DNA of 64,000 nucleotides from Puniceicoccaceae bacterium (GTDB lineage: Bacteria > Verrucomicrobiota > Verrucomicrobiia > Opitutales > Coraliomargaritaceae), in NCBI GenBank assembly GCA_002729725.1, contig PBYS01000117.1:62001-126000 (forward strand), in the 5' to 3' direction. A program made the translations under genes and the position numbers. Below, one piece after another: positions 47,118-59,198 of this stretch (position 1 is its first letter; each line of letters starts with the position of its first letter). A model generated the notes under the pieces. The model was given only the letters and a program-made list of their open reading frames with translations, searched no databases and was not told the DNA's origin.

Positions 47118-47696
47118 ATGCGAGTGATTGCCGTGTCTCCAGAATCTAAATACGCCAATGAGGCAGATGTGATCGTGCGCTTGTTGCAAGCGGGCCTGAT
47201 GCGTTATCATGTGCGCAAGCCGTCTTGGACGTTGGCGGACTGCGCGGAATTACTCGACGCGGTGCCGGCAGAATGGCATGCCCGAATCTCCCTGCATCAG
47301 CATCACGTGCTGGCTGAAAGCTACGCGGTGGGCATGCATTATAAAGATGGCATGGCAGTCGATCATGCTTTGCTGGGAGGGCGAATTTGTTCGCGTTCCT
47401 TGCACCGTATCGACGAGCTGGAGACGCTGCTGAAGCAAGTGGATTATGCTTTCTTGAGCCCGGTATTTCAGTCCATCACCAAGCATGCTTATGGCCCGTC
47501 CTGGACGGAAGCGGATTTAGCCACGTCGCTGTCAGGCGCTTGCGCTGCAAAGCTCTATGCGTTGGGGGGCATTACCGTGGCGAATGCGGCGCGCGCCATC
47601 GCATACGGATTTGAGGGTGTGGTTGTGCACGGCTCGCTGTGGCAAGCGGCCGATCCACTGGAGGCCTTTGCCCGCTTTCGAAAGGAGGCCGCATGA
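47118..47696 (+). CDS. ThiE/TenI-like protein (thiamine phosphate synthase paralogue)
   Basis: A 192-residue TIM-barrel of the thiamine phosphate synthase superfamily, shorter than the ThiE next door. It shows YHVRKPSWTL, ISLHQHHVLAE, FLSPVFQSITK and YALGGITVANA. Several ThiE phosphate and pyrimidine ligands are missing, as in TenI-like thiazole tautomerases, so TenI-type aromatisation of the thiazole is a reasonable guess. The next gene begins inside its stop (ATGA) with a strong AAAGGAGG site at 47681-47688. Confidence 0.8.
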   Translation: MRVIAVSPESKYANEADVIVRLLQAGLMRYHVRKPSWTLADCAELLDAVPAEWHARISLHQHHVLAESYAVGMHYKDGMAVDHALLGGRICSRSLHRIDELETLLKQVDYAFLSPVFQSITKHAYGPSWTEADLATSLSGACAAKLYALGGITVANAARAIAYGFEGVVVHGSLWQAADPLEAFARFRKEAA

Positions 47697-48307
47697 ATTG
47701 GCCGAAGTATATGTGCCTGACGATTGACGGTATCGAGCGTTCACATACAGAGCAGGTGCAGGCCTTGTGCGCCGCGGGCGTGGATTGGGTGCAGCTGCGT
47801 TCAAAGGAATTGTCAGATGCGCAGCTCGAACCGATTGCATTTGAGTGTATGATTCGTTGTCGTGAGATCGGGAGCACTTTTATATTAAATGATCGTTTGG
47901 ATCTGGCGCTGAAGCTCGGTGCAGATGGGGTGCATCTTGGCAAGTTGGATACACCCTGGGCGGATGCGCGCGCACGAGCAGGGGCAGACTTCTTAATCGG
48001 TGGCACCGTAAATTCGGTGGCGGATGCGGAGATGGCGGTTGCTGCGGGCGTATTGGATTACGTGGGCGTGGGCCCGTTTAAATTTACCCACACTAAAAAG
48101 AACCTCGCACCCGTGCTCACTCCTGCCGATTGGCAGGCCATATTAGCAGTGCTGGGCGAGTTGCCAAGTTATGCGATCGGTGGAATCGAGCCCACTGATA
48201 TTAAAGACTTATTGGCACTTGGGGTGACTGGTGCCGCGATTTGCTCGGTCTTATACCGTCAGCCGAATGTTTCGGATACTTATGCAATGTTACTGAATCA
48301 ATTATGA
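47693..48307 (+). CDS. thiE: Thiamine phosphate synthase
   Basis: About 204 residues that couple HMP-PP with thiazole phosphate. Motifs in order: [57 protein letters not shown] and [12 protein letters not shown]. The ATG at 47693 is preferred over 47639 because it lies 5 bp behind AAAGGAGG and overlaps the previous stop. The thiG start overlaps its own stop. Confidence 0.93.
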   Translation: MNWPKYMCLTIDGIERSHTEQVQALCAAGVDWVQLRSKELSDAQLEPIAFECMIRCREIGSTFILNDRLDLALKLGADGVHLGKLDTPWADARARAGADFLIGGTVNSVADAEMAVAAGVLDYVGVGPFKFTHTKKNLAPVLTPADWQAILAVLGELPSYAIGGIEPTDIKDLLALGVTGAAICSVLYRQPNVSDTYAMLLNQL

Positions 48308-49086
48308 AAACAGAGCCGCTCATTATCGCTGGAAAAACCTTCGAGTCCCGCCTTTTCGTAGGCACGGGAAAATACCCATCCGGTCAGCAGATGCAGGATA
48401 GCATTCGCGCCACAGGCAGCCAGCTGGTGACGATGGCGATGCGCCGCGTGCAGACCAAGGGCGGCGGTGACGGCATTATGGAATACATGGAGAGCGAGCG
48501 GTATAGTTTACTGCCCAATACCTCCGGCGTGCGGGATGCCAAAGAAGCCATTTTTGCGGCGCAATTGGCGCGTGAAGCCTTAGGCACCAATTGGCTGAAA
48601 TTGGAAATTCATCCCGATCCCAAGTATTTAATGCCCGATCCGATTGAGACCGTGAAAGCCGCGGAGCAGTTAGTCAAAGAGGGCTTTATTGTGCTGCCTT
48701 ATATTCATGCCGATCCGGTGCTATGCAAGCGACTGGAAGAGGTGGGCGTGGCGGCGGTGATGCCGCTGGCGGCTCCGATTGGCACGAATGAAGGGCTCGC
48801 GGCGCGGCGTTTTCTGGAGATCATCATCGCGCAAAGCAAGGTGCCCGTGATCATAGATGCCGGGCTCGGCTTGCCCTCGCATGCGGCAGATGCTATGGAG
48901 ATCGGCGCCGATGCGGTGCTGATCAACACCGCGATCGCTACGGCGCGCGATCCGATTGCTATGGGGGCTGCCTTTAAGATGGCAGTTGAGTGCGGGCGTC
49001 TCGGCTATGAAGCGGGGCGTGGACAGCAATCGGTCGAAGCTGTCGCCTCGTCGCCCTTAACCGCATTTTTAGATGCCGGAGTGTAA
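48304..49086 (+). CDS. thiG: Thiazole synthase
   Basis: A 260-residue TIM-barrel that condenses DXP, dehydroglycine and ThiS-thiocarboxylate into the thiazole. Features: [18 protein letters not shown] near the N-terminus, [52 protein letters not shown] and the phosphate-binding [10 protein letters not shown]. The start ATG at 48304 overlaps the thiE stop. Confidence 0.96.
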   Translation: MKTEPLIIAGKTFESRLFVGTGKYPSGQQMQDSIRATGSQLVTMAMRRVQTKGGGDGIMEYMESERYSLLPNTSGVRDAKEAIFAAQLAREALGTNWLKLEIHPDPKYLMPDPIETVKAAEQLVKEGFIVLPYIHADPVLCKRLEEVGVAAVMPLAAPIGTNEGLAARRFLEIIIAQSKVPVIIDAGLGLPSHAADAMEIGADAVLINTAIATARDPIAMGAAFKMAVECGRLGYEAGRGQQSVEAVASSPLTAFLDAGV

Positions 49087-49092
49087 ATTGCT

Positions 49093-50229
49093 ATGAGTTT
49101 TGTGGATGTATTAAATCGCCTCTCCTGGCAGGAGACCCAGGCCTCCATTCTCGCGAAGACTGCCGGGGATGTGGAGTCTGCTCTGTCGCGGCCGGTTGGT
49201 AAGTTAAGCTTGGAGGATTTCAAGGCTTTGATTGCTCCGGTGGCTCAGGATTATCTGGAACCACTCGCCGCGTTGAGTCATTCCCGCACGGCTGAAAGAT
49301 TTGGCTATACTCAGCAGATGTATGCGCCGATTTATCTTTCCAATGTGTGTAGTAATATCTGCACTTACTGTGGCTTCAGCGCGAACAATCGGATTCCACG
49401 CAAAATTCTAAATGAGGCGGAGATCCTGCAAGAGTTGGAAGCCGTCAAGGCATTGGGAATGGACCATGTGTTGTTCGTGACCGGAGAGGCGAATCTGCGG
49501 GTGGGCATTCCTTATTTGAGCAAAGCCTTTGAGCTGGCCCGGCAGACTTTTTCCAGTATTTCGATGGAGGTGCAGCCGCTCGATCAGGCGGGCTATGAAA
49601 CTTTGATGGAGGCGGGGCTTAGCTCGGTGCTGGTCTATCAGGAAACCTATAATCGCGACTCTTACGCGAAGTATCATTTAAAAGGAATGAAGAGCAATTT
49701 CGATTACCGCTTGGAAACTCCCGACCGGCTCGGGCGTGCGGGGATGAAGAAGATCGGGCTTGGTGCTTTGTATGGTTTGGATGACTGGCGCACGGATTCC
49801 TTTATGGTGGCGACGCATCTGCGTTATATGGAGCAGACGTATTGGAAAACGCGATACAGTTTGTCCTTCCCTCGCATCCGTCCGCATGAAGGCGATTTTC
49901 AACCGGTCTCGGTGATGACGGATAAGGATCTAGTGCAATTGATCTGTGCCTATCGTTTACTAAGCTCCGAGGTCGAGCTGTCGATGTCCACACGAGAGAG
50001 CCCCGTCTTTCGTGATCATGTGCACAAGCTCGGTATTACCAGTTTAAGTGCCGGATCGAAAACCAATCCCGGCGGCTATGTGGTCGATCCGCAGAGTTTG
50101 GAGCAGTTTGAGATATCCGATGAGCGCAGCCCGGCTGAAGTCGCCACGATGCTAAAGGCCGGCGGCTATGAAGTGGTGTGGAAGGATTGGGACTCGACCT
50201 ATGATGGCTGTGCCTGCGTAAGCGTGTGA
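49093..50229 (+). CDS. thiH: 2-iminoacetate synthase (tyrosine lyase)
   Basis: A 378-residue radical-SAM enzyme that cleaves tyrosine to dehydroglycine for ThiG. Cluster ligands are Cys86, Cys90 and Cys93 in CSNICTYCGF. Further family parts are EVQPLDQAGYETL, VYQETYNRDSYAKYHLKG, SLSFPRIRPHEGDF and a C-terminal CACVSV tail. Its presence instead of the oxygen-dependent glycine oxidase ThiO is noteworthy. It follows thiG by 6 bp. Confidence 0.96.
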   Translation: MSFVDVLNRLSWQETQASILAKTAGDVESALSRPVGKLSLEDFKALIAPVAQDYLEPLAALSHSRTAERFGYTQQMYAPIYLSNVCSNICTYCGFSANNRIPRKILNEAEILQELEAVKALGMDHVLFVTGEANLRVGIPYLSKAFELARQTFSSISMEVQPLDQAGYETLMEAGLSSVLVYQETYNRDSYAKYHLKGMKSNFDYRLETPDRLGRAGMKKIGLGALYGLDDWRTDSFMVATHLRYMEQTYWKTRYSLSFPRIRPHEGDFQPVSVMTDKDLVQLICAYRLLSSEVELSMSTRESPVFRDHVHKLGITSLSAGSKTNPGGYVVDPQSLEQFEISDERSPAEVATMLKAGGYEVVWKDWDSTYDGCACVSV

Positions 50230-50293
50230 TCATGGAGCATCAAAAGATTCACATCCTGCCGAGAACCGTCTATGCATATCACCTGATACTACT

Positions 50294-51412
50294 ATGAGCG
50301 AATTATCCAAAGATGAAATTCTGCGCTATCAGCGTCACTTGACATTGCCCCATTTCGGTGAGGCTGCGCAGTTGCAGCTCAAATCTGCCAAAGTGTTGGT
50401 GGTGGGCGCAGGGGGGCTCGGCTGCCCTGTGCTCCAATATCTCGCGGCGGCGGGAGTGGGTACGCTTGGAATTGTGGATGACGATGTCGTGAGCTTGTCC
50501 AATCTGCAGCGTCAAATTTTGTTTAACGAATCCGAGCTCGGCCGGGGCAAGGCGGAGTTGGCAGCGGAAAAATTGCGTGCGATGAACCCGCACATTAAAT
50601 GTGTGCCGCACGCCATCCGATTAGGAGTGGACAATGCACTCGAGTTGATCGCTCAGTATGATTTCGTGGTGGACGGTAGTGATAACTTTCCGACCCGTTA
50701 TTTGATAAGCGATGCCTGTGTGCTGGCAAATAAGCCACTGGTCTATGGCGCGCTCTACACCTTTCAGGGGCAGGCGAGTGTTTTTAATTGGCAAGGTGGG
50801 CCGACTTATCGCTGCTTATTTCCAGAGCCGCCTCGTCCCGAAGATGCGCCCAACTGTTCCGAGATCGGAGTGGTTGGAGTGTTACCAGGAATGATTGGGA
50901 TGATTCAAGCCACTGAGGTGATCAAGTTGATTACAGGAGTCGGTGAGTCATTGACGGGAAAACTGTTAATGTTCGATGCATTGACGATGCGTCAGCAGAT
51001 CGTGAGTTTCCAGCGAGTGCCTGAGCAGGCTGCGGTGACGGAGCTACGCTTGATCGAATATAGCTGTGGCGTCGCCCAGCAGCAATCAGTGGTCGAAGTG
51101 GAGCCGCAGGATTTACAGGCGGACCGCAGCGAGTATCAATTGCTGGACGTGCGCGAGGATTGGGAGCGCGCGATTTGCGCCTTACCCGGGGCGCATTTAC
51201 CGCTCGGCCTGATCCTGGAGGGCCAGGCCGACTTTGAGGCGATCGGCTTTGATACCAGCAAGCCGACCTATGTGTATTGCAAGGGCGGTGTGCGCAGTTT
51301 GAAAGCCGCCGAAGCCATGCAGGCGCATTATGGATTTAAACAATTAAAGAGTCTGCGTGGTGGGATTCTGGGCTGGGCGGCCGCCGTGGACCCTGCAATG
51401 CAGACTTATTAG
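50294..51412 (+). CDS. thiF: ThiS-activating enzyme, ThiF/MoeB-type E1 with C-terminal rhodanese domain
   Basis: A 372-residue protein. The N-terminal E1-like adenylating domain has RYQRHLTLPHFG, VVGAGGLGCPVLQYLAAAGVG, VSLSNLQRQILF and DGSDNFPTRYLI. A C-terminal rhodanese domain (about 275-372) has the active-site Cys in YVYCKGGVRS. It would adenylate ThiS and deliver sulfur to it. MoeB-type activity toward MoaD is also possible, but the operon favours ThiS. A 64-bp gap separates it from thiH. Confidence 0.9.
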   Translation: MSELSKDEILRYQRHLTLPHFGEAAQLQLKSAKVLVVGAGGLGCPVLQYLAAAGVGTLGIVDDDVVSLSNLQRQILFNESELGRGKAELAAEKLRAMNPHIKCVPHAIRLGVDNALELIAQYDFVVDGSDNFPTRYLISDACVLANKPLVYGALYTFQGQASVFNWQGGPTYRCLFPEPPRPEDAPNCSEIGVVGVLPGMIGMIQATEVIKLITGVGESLTGKLLMFDALTMRQQIVSFQRVPEQAAVTELRLIEYSCGVAQQQSVVEVEPQDLQADRSEYQLLDVREDWERAICALPGAHLPLGLILEGQADFEAIGFDTSKPTYVYCKGGVRSLKAAEAMQAHYGFKQLKSLRGGILGWAAAVDPAMQTY

Positions 51413-51424
51413 AGAGGCGACCGT

Positions 51425-52207
51425 ATGAATGCACCGCCCTTGGTATTGACGATTTCCGGTTCCGATAGTTCCGGGCATGCGGGCATGCAGACAGACAATC
51501 GCGCCATTCATGCGGTGGGTGGCTTTCCCCTAAACGTTTTGACTGCGGTGACCTTGCAAAGTCCAAAAGGCGTGGAAGCGGTGGAGATGATGTCTGCGGA
51601 TTTTGTGGAAGCACAATTGAGGTCTATGTTAAAAAACTACCGTGTGCGGGCGATTAAAAGTGGCATGTTGAGCAGTGTGGAGATCGTTCATCGGGTGGCG
51701 CAAATTTTGTCAGAGTATCCAGATATTCCCTACGTGCTCGATCCGGTGCTTTGTTCCAGCAGTGGAGCTATGTTGCTGGAGCCTGCAGCTGTGGAGGCCT
51801 TACGTTTAAAGCTCATGCCGCGTGCTTGTTTGACGACTCCCAATCTGGAGGAAGTGGCGATCCTCTCCGGAAAGAGTGAAAACCCTTATCAAGCAGCCGC
51901 GGATTTGTCTGTAGCCTGCGGTCAGGCTATTTTATTGAAAGGTGGGCATGCGACCGGACCGGAGTGCGAGGATTGGTTGTATCATCCGAGCGGGCGGCAA
52001 TACTGTTTTACGGAGGCGCGAGTCCAGACCCGTAACACGCGCGGCACCGGTTGTGCACTCAGTGCATTGATCTCCGCGCATTTGGCATGGGAACCCTATG
52101 AATTGGAAGATAGCATTCGTTCGGCGAAAGCATTCTTGAGCGGGGAGCTGCAGGAGCACTCGAAAGAATGCTGGAAGCGCGCTGGCCCTAGCTTTTATAT
52201 ACATTAA
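51425..52207 (+). CDS. thiD: Hydroxymethylpyrimidine/phosphomethylpyrimidine kinase
   Basis: A 260-residue ribokinase-fold enzyme phosphorylating HMP and HMP-P. Key motifs: SGSDSSGHAGMQTDNRAI, VTLQSPKGVEAVEMM, IKSGMLSS, VLDPVLCSSSGAMLL, LTTPNLEEVAIL and catalytic GTGCALSALISAHLA. The catalytic motif has Cys where many homologues have the GAGD-type Asp; ThiD normally has GTGCT, so it is canonical here. Last gene of the thi operon. It converges on the hybrid kinase with an 8-bp gap and no clear terminator. Confidence 0.94.
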   Translation: MNAPPLVLTISGSDSSGHAGMQTDNRAIHAVGGFPLNVLTAVTLQSPKGVEAVEMMSADFVEAQLRSMLKNYRVRAIKSGMLSSVEIVHRVAQILSEYPDIPYVLDPVLCSSSGAMLLEPAAVEALRLKLMPRACLTTPNLEEVAILSGKSENPYQAAADLSVACGQAILLKGGHATGPECEDWLYHPSGRQYCFTEARVQTRNTRGTGCALSALISAHLAWEPYELEDSIRSAKAFLSGELQEHSKECWKRAGPSFYIH

Positions 52208-52215
52208 GCAGCATT

Positions 52216-54504
52216 CTACCCGTTGAGCAGGTGGTGTAATGTGTCGCTCATTTCTTTAATTCGATACGGCTTAGGCACAACAGCTTTGAAGGCCGAGTTT
52301 TTGTAGTCTGACATGACATTTGAGGTCGTGTAGCCACTGGATGCGATGGCGACGAGGCCTGGATCGTATTCAAGTAATATACTGGCCGCCTCTTCGCCGC
52401 CCATGCCGCCAGGCACGGTGAGGTCGAAGACACAGGCGTCAAATGGTTTGCCTGCTTCTTTGGCTGCTTTATATGCAGCGATCGCCTCGTCACCGTTGGT
52501 TGAATACTCGACTTGGTAGCCGAGTAAGCTCAGGATTTCACCGGCAACTCGCATCATGGCTTCCATATCGTCCATGACTAGGATGCGCCCTTTGCCGCGA
52601 TGGATTTTCTCTTTGGCCGGTTCTTTTGTTTGGGTGTTCGGCGCTTCTGTTTTCTTTTGAAGGCTATGCGGACTCTTCGGCAGAAAGACACGAAAGGTTG
52701 AGCCATTGCCAATTGAAGATTCAGCGGTGATCGTGCCTTTGTGTGAATGAATGATTGAATAAGAGGAGGCGAGTCCGAGTCCGTTGCCGCGTTCTTTAGT
52801 GGTGAAGTAGGGGTCGAAGATCTTTTTAAGATTTTCGGAGGAAATGCCAGTTCCATTATCGGTCACTTCGATACACACATACTGGCCGGATGGTAGGGCC
52901 GGGATTTCGGCGTGGCGCACTTGCAGGTTGCGCAGATGGATGTTTATACTGCCCCCGTTGGGCATGGCCTGGTCGGCATTAATGATGAGGTTGTTGACGA
53001 CTTGACTGATTTGTCCCTTGTCCGCATCGACTGCCCAGAGGTCGGGATCTTTCTCGACGCTGCATTTTACGTTGGATCCGCGCAGGATAAATTGGGCCGA
53101 TTCTTCGACCATTTTTGAAACGGTAGTGACTTCCAGCACGGGGGCGCCTCCTTTGGAGAAGGTGAGCAGTTGCTGGGTGAGTGATTTCGCCTGTAGGGCA
53201 GCCTTCTCGACAGCTCCCAGCTTTGTGCTGTGTTTGTGATCGTCGTCGAGTTCCATCCTCACCATCGAGATGTTTCCTAGGATGGAGCTTAACATGTTGT
53301 TGAAGTCGTGTGCGATGCCACCTGCTAGCAGGCTAATGGAATTGAGCTTCTCAGCTTTAAAGAGTTCGTCTTCAGTTTTCTTTTGTTGAGACAGGTCGCG
53401 TAATATGGTCACGCATCCATGGCGTTCGCCATCTTCATTGACGATGCAGCGAGTGTCTGCAGTAACGTGGATGCATTCGCCGTTGGTTCTTTCGAGTTGA
53501 ATACCCAGCTTGGAGGGCACTTCGCCAAAGTCTGGATCTATTAAAGCGTCAGTTGGGTCTGCGAGGTGCTTGCCGGTCTTGGGGTGTTTGAGCTTGAGCA
53601 CCTCTGCGAGGGGGCGGCCGACGGCGTCTGCTAGTGATATGCCGATGAGGTCTGCGGCTTCCTCGTTGAGCCGTTCGACCCGATCATTTGGGTCCGTGGC
53701 AATGACGGCATCGGAGATCGAATCCAAGGTGACGGAAAGGCGTTCTTTCTCACGTTGGAGTGCGAGTTCCGCTTGTCGGCGTTGTGTGATGTCGCGCAAG
53801 ATGACGAGCAGTGCACTTTCGCCTTCCCAAATTAGATCGACCGCGGAAAGCTCGACTACGCGAGTGAGATCATTTTGATCGGGGATCTCTAGCACGGTGG
53901 GTTCGTTACTCTGAACTTCAAAGGGAAAGATTTCGCCGACGAGTTGCTCGGGATTTGCTTCGAGTAGGCTGCCCGCGGAGGGGTTGAGGAACTTGATTTC
54001 GTAGGCTTTGCTGAGAATCAGCATGGCATCGGAATTGGCGTCGAATATATGGCGCAAGAGTGATTCGCGATACTGTATCTCAGCTGTATGTGTTTCTAGG
54101 CGATGCAGCAAATTGGAGCGTTCAATCGCGTAGCGAATGGAGCGGCGTAGTACTTCGCTATTGAGCCGATCTTTATTGAGGTAGTCTTGCGCGCCGACTT
54201 TAAGGGCTTCGAGCGAGAGTTCTTCGTCATCGGACCCTGTGAGTACAATGATTACCTCTTCGCTAGTGGTCTCCATTATTGTGCTCAGGGTATGGATACC
54301 TTGGCTGTCGGGGAGGCTTAGGTCGAGCAGGACGAGATCGTAGCGTTGCGCCTTCAGTTGGCTGACTCCATCGGCTAAGCGCTTCACGACAGTCATGGTG
54401 AAATCTAGCTTAGAAAGGTCGAGGTATTCGGCAACGAGGTCGGCATCTGCTGCATTGTCTTCAAATAGGAGTATTTGGATGATCTTGGATTCGGCAGTCG
54501 GCAT
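52216..54504 (-). CDS. Hybrid sensor histidine kinase: REC-PAS-PAS-HisKA-HATPase-REC
   Basis: About 762 residues. The N-terminal receiver (VLLDLSLPDSQG; Asp61) is followed by two PAS domains (about 145-245 and 255-370, DITQRRQAE and DLSQQKKTE linkers), HisKA with His399 in GGIAHDFNNMLSSIL, HATPase (DNGTGISSENL, GNGLGLASSYSI) and a C-terminal receiver (VFDLTVPGGMGGEEAAS). There is no membrane segment, so it is cytoplasmic. The frame can begin at a TTG (54516), but the ATG at 54504 is better. It lies 44 bp downstream of another kinase gene and is probably co-transcribed. Confidence 0.93.
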   Translation of the reverse strand: MPTAESKIIQILLFEDNAADADLVAEYLDLSKLDFTMTVVKRLADGVSQLKAQRYDLVLLDLSLPDSQGIHTLSTIMETTSEEVIIVLTGSDDEELSLEALKVGAQDYLNKDRLNSEVLRRSIRYAIERSNLLHRLETHTAEIQYRESLLRHIFDANSDAMLILSKAYEIKFLNPSAGSLLEANPEQLVGEIFPFEVQSNEPTVLEIPDQNDLTRVVELSAVDLIWEGESALLVILRDITQRRQAELALQREKERLSVTLDSISDAVIATDPNDRVERLNEEAADLIGISLADAVGRPLAEVLKLKHPKTGKHLADPTDALIDPDFGEVPSKLGIQLERTNGECIHVTADTRCIVNEDGERHGCVTILRDLSQQKKTEDELFKAEKLNSISLLAGGIAHDFNNMLSSILGNISMVRMELDDDHKHSTKLGAVEKAALQAKSLTQQLLTFSKGGAPVLEVTTVSKMVEESAQFILRGSNVKCSVEKDPDLWAVDADKGQISQVVNNLIINADQAMPNGGSINIHLRNLQVRHAEIPALPSGQYVCIEVTDNGTGISSENLKKIFDPYFTTKERGNGLGLASSYSIIHSHKGTITAESSIGNGSTFRVFLPKSPHSLQKKTEAPNTQTKEPAKEKIHRGKGRILVMDDMEAMMRVAGEILSLLGYQVEYSTNGDEAIAAYKAAKEAGKPFDACVFDLTVPGGMGGEEAASILLEYDPGLVAIASSGYTTSNVMSDYKNSAFKAVVPKPYRIKEMSDTLHHLLNG

Positions 54505-54548
54505 GATAGGCGTCAATTTTATCTTTTGATCTTAAGTGAAATCTAACT

Positions 54549-55706
54549 CTAAGCCAAGCTTTGAGCATCGGCTTTATTGAGTGCGACGTAAAAGGTGCTG
54601 CCGTGGCCATAGTTGGATTCAAACCAGATGAGTCCGCCGTGTTGTTGGGCGATTTTTTTGCAGACAGCGAGTCCAATGCCTGAGCCGTCGAATTCGTCGT
54701 GAGTATTGAGGCGACGAAAGAGATTGAAGAGCATTTCGTGGTGGTCTGGATGGATGCCTATCCCTTTATCTTCGATACTAATGATCCATTTTTGCGGCGC
54801 CTGTACGTGCTCCCCATCGTTGAAAGTGATGCGCACTTGAGGCGTTTTTTGAGGACGGTTGAACTTTATCGCGTTGGCGATCAGATTTTGAAAAAGACGT
54901 GTAAGACGCACACTGTCGCCTATGACTATCGGGGCGTGATCGATGGCTACAGTGACTTCGGCATGGGTGTCGCGGATATTAGTTCTGAGGTTGTCGATGG
55001 CATTGGCCATGATGTCATCTAAGGCGAGGGGTTCGAAGTCCTTATCCGATTTTTCTAGGCGTGCGTAGCTGAGTAGGTCTTCGATGAGGGTGCGCATGCG
55101 GTCGGCGCCGTCGCATGCGTATTTGATGTAGCGTCGTGCACGATCGTCCAGCGCTGCGGGTGAACGCTCTTGGAGTAGGCGCAGGTAGCTGGTGATCATG
55201 CGCAGAGGCTCTCGCATGTCGTGTGAAGCGATGGAAGCGAAGTTCGCGAGTTCTACATTCGCACCGCGCGCTTCAGCCAGTGCGGATTGGAATCGTTTTT
55301 CGACTTCGACTGCGCTTTCTGGCAGGGGCTGTAGTAGACCGCATAAGTAAGTATTGGGCTCCCCGGGTAGCTGACAGGCGCGGGCGGAGAGTTTGAAGCC
55401 CGCGTTACGGCCTTTGAGTGGTTTTTCTAGTAGTAAATTGAGTTCTACAGGCTGATTACTCGTGCGTGCACGGTCCAATGCGTCAAGGAAGCTACCATGC
55501 TGCGATTCTTCGATCTGCATTAGGAATTCTGTTAAGTCTCGCAGCGAATCCGTGGGGTGTATGCCGAGCAGTGCTTTGCTGTGGGCATCGCACTCGATTC
55601 GATCCTCGCTATCGATCTGCCAATAGCCCACTCCACTGACGTCGAGCGCGTTTTGAAGCGCAATCAATTGATTATGGATCTTGGGCAGACTGTGGGTTTC
55701 CATCAA
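54549..55706 (-). CDS. PAS-containing sensor histidine kinase
   Basis: A 385-residue soluble kinase: a short PAS-like domain (about 10-130, LDVSGVGYWQIDSEDRIE), HisKA with His162 in ASIASHDMREPLRMI, and HATPase with LFQNLIANAIKFN, IEDKGIGIHPDHHEM and GSGIGLAVCKKIAQ. The phytochrome-type H-box (SHDMREPLR) is typical of kinases that pass phosphate to a stand-alone receiver. The adjacent hybrid kinase offers receivers on the same transcript, so the pair may form one relay. Confidence 0.92.
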   Translation of the reverse strand: MMETHSLPKIHNQLIALQNALDVSGVGYWQIDSEDRIECDAHSKALLGIHPTDSLRDLTEFLMQIEESQHGSFLDALDRARTSNQPVELNLLLEKPLKGRNAGFKLSARACQLPGEPNTYLCGLLQPLPESAVEVEKRFQSALAEARGANVELANFASIASHDMREPLRMITSYLRLLQERSPAALDDRARRYIKYACDGADRMRTLIEDLLSYARLEKSDKDFEPLALDDIMANAIDNLRTNIRDTHAEVTVAIDHAPIVIGDSVRLTRLFQNLIANAIKFNRPQKTPQVRITFNDGEHVQAPQKWIISIEDKGIGIHPDHHEMLFNLFRRLNTHDEFDGSGIGLAVCKKIAQQHGGLIWFESNYGHGSTFYVALNKADAQSLA

Positions 55707-55975
55707 AATTTTGGGTGTTGAGGGTGCTTATTATGCTGCGGATGTGGTTGGCGGCAACTTCTTATGAGCTGCGACTGTCGCTGTGAGCTGAGATAAATGG
55801 CCTATTTGGGGGTTAAAAGCCGCTATTTTACAGCATTGCCTGTCCTTGAGTTAGCTTTTCTAACTCAGCTAATTAGCCCTATTGATTAGAATGTCTAAAT
55901 CAAAGAAAAAACTTGATTAGTTAAACTAATTTGGGAAACTGCTCTCAACTTTGGTTAGTATAGAGGGTAGTAGTT

Positions 55976-56004
55976 GGCTCGAGCGTTTGGTAGGCGCTCG
56001 AGCC
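55976..56004 (+). other. Perfect 10-bp stem hairpin in the dehydrogenase leader
   Basis: GGCTCGAGCG (55976-55985) and CGCTCGAGCC (55995-56004) form a perfect stem around a 9-nt loop. Only three T follow (TTTACG), so it is a poor terminator. It lies 129 bp before the start codon of the fused dehydrogenase gene. Confidence 0.65.
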
Positions 56005-56029
56005 TTTACGTATCTGGAGGTCTTGATTG

Positions 56030-56046
56030 AAGTATGATTCATACTT
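56030..56046. promoter_or_regulatory. Operator-like palindrome upstream of the dehydrogenase fusion
   Basis: AAGTATGA and TCATACTT are perfect 8-bp arms around a single T. The site is 87 bp upstream of the fusion gene ATG. Its compact dyad symmetry is typical of a dimeric repressor or activator site. The cognate regulator is unknown. Confidence 0.5.
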
Positions 56047-56132
56047 GCTAGCAGTGGGCGAGATACCTTTAGTGATCCTTTGAATGCCTCACTTTTAATG
56101 TATTAACTGCGGGTAATTCACTCTTACTTTTC

Positions 56133-59197
<3,065 letters not shown>

Positions 59198-59198
<1 letters not shown>

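Larger units (their letters stand above)
55707..56132. other. Divergent regulatory spacer of 426 bp between kinase operon and dehydrogenase fusion
   Basis: No coding frame. The AT-rich centre (about 55840-55935) contains GAGTTAG/CTAACTC (55848-55854 and 55860-55866), many CTAATTAG-like words and the TTAGTTAAACTAA palindrome. It is followed by the 10-bp stem hairpin at 55976-56004 and the 17-bp operator-like palindrome at 56030-56046. Divergent promoters for both neighbouring units must lie here. Confidence 0.6.
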
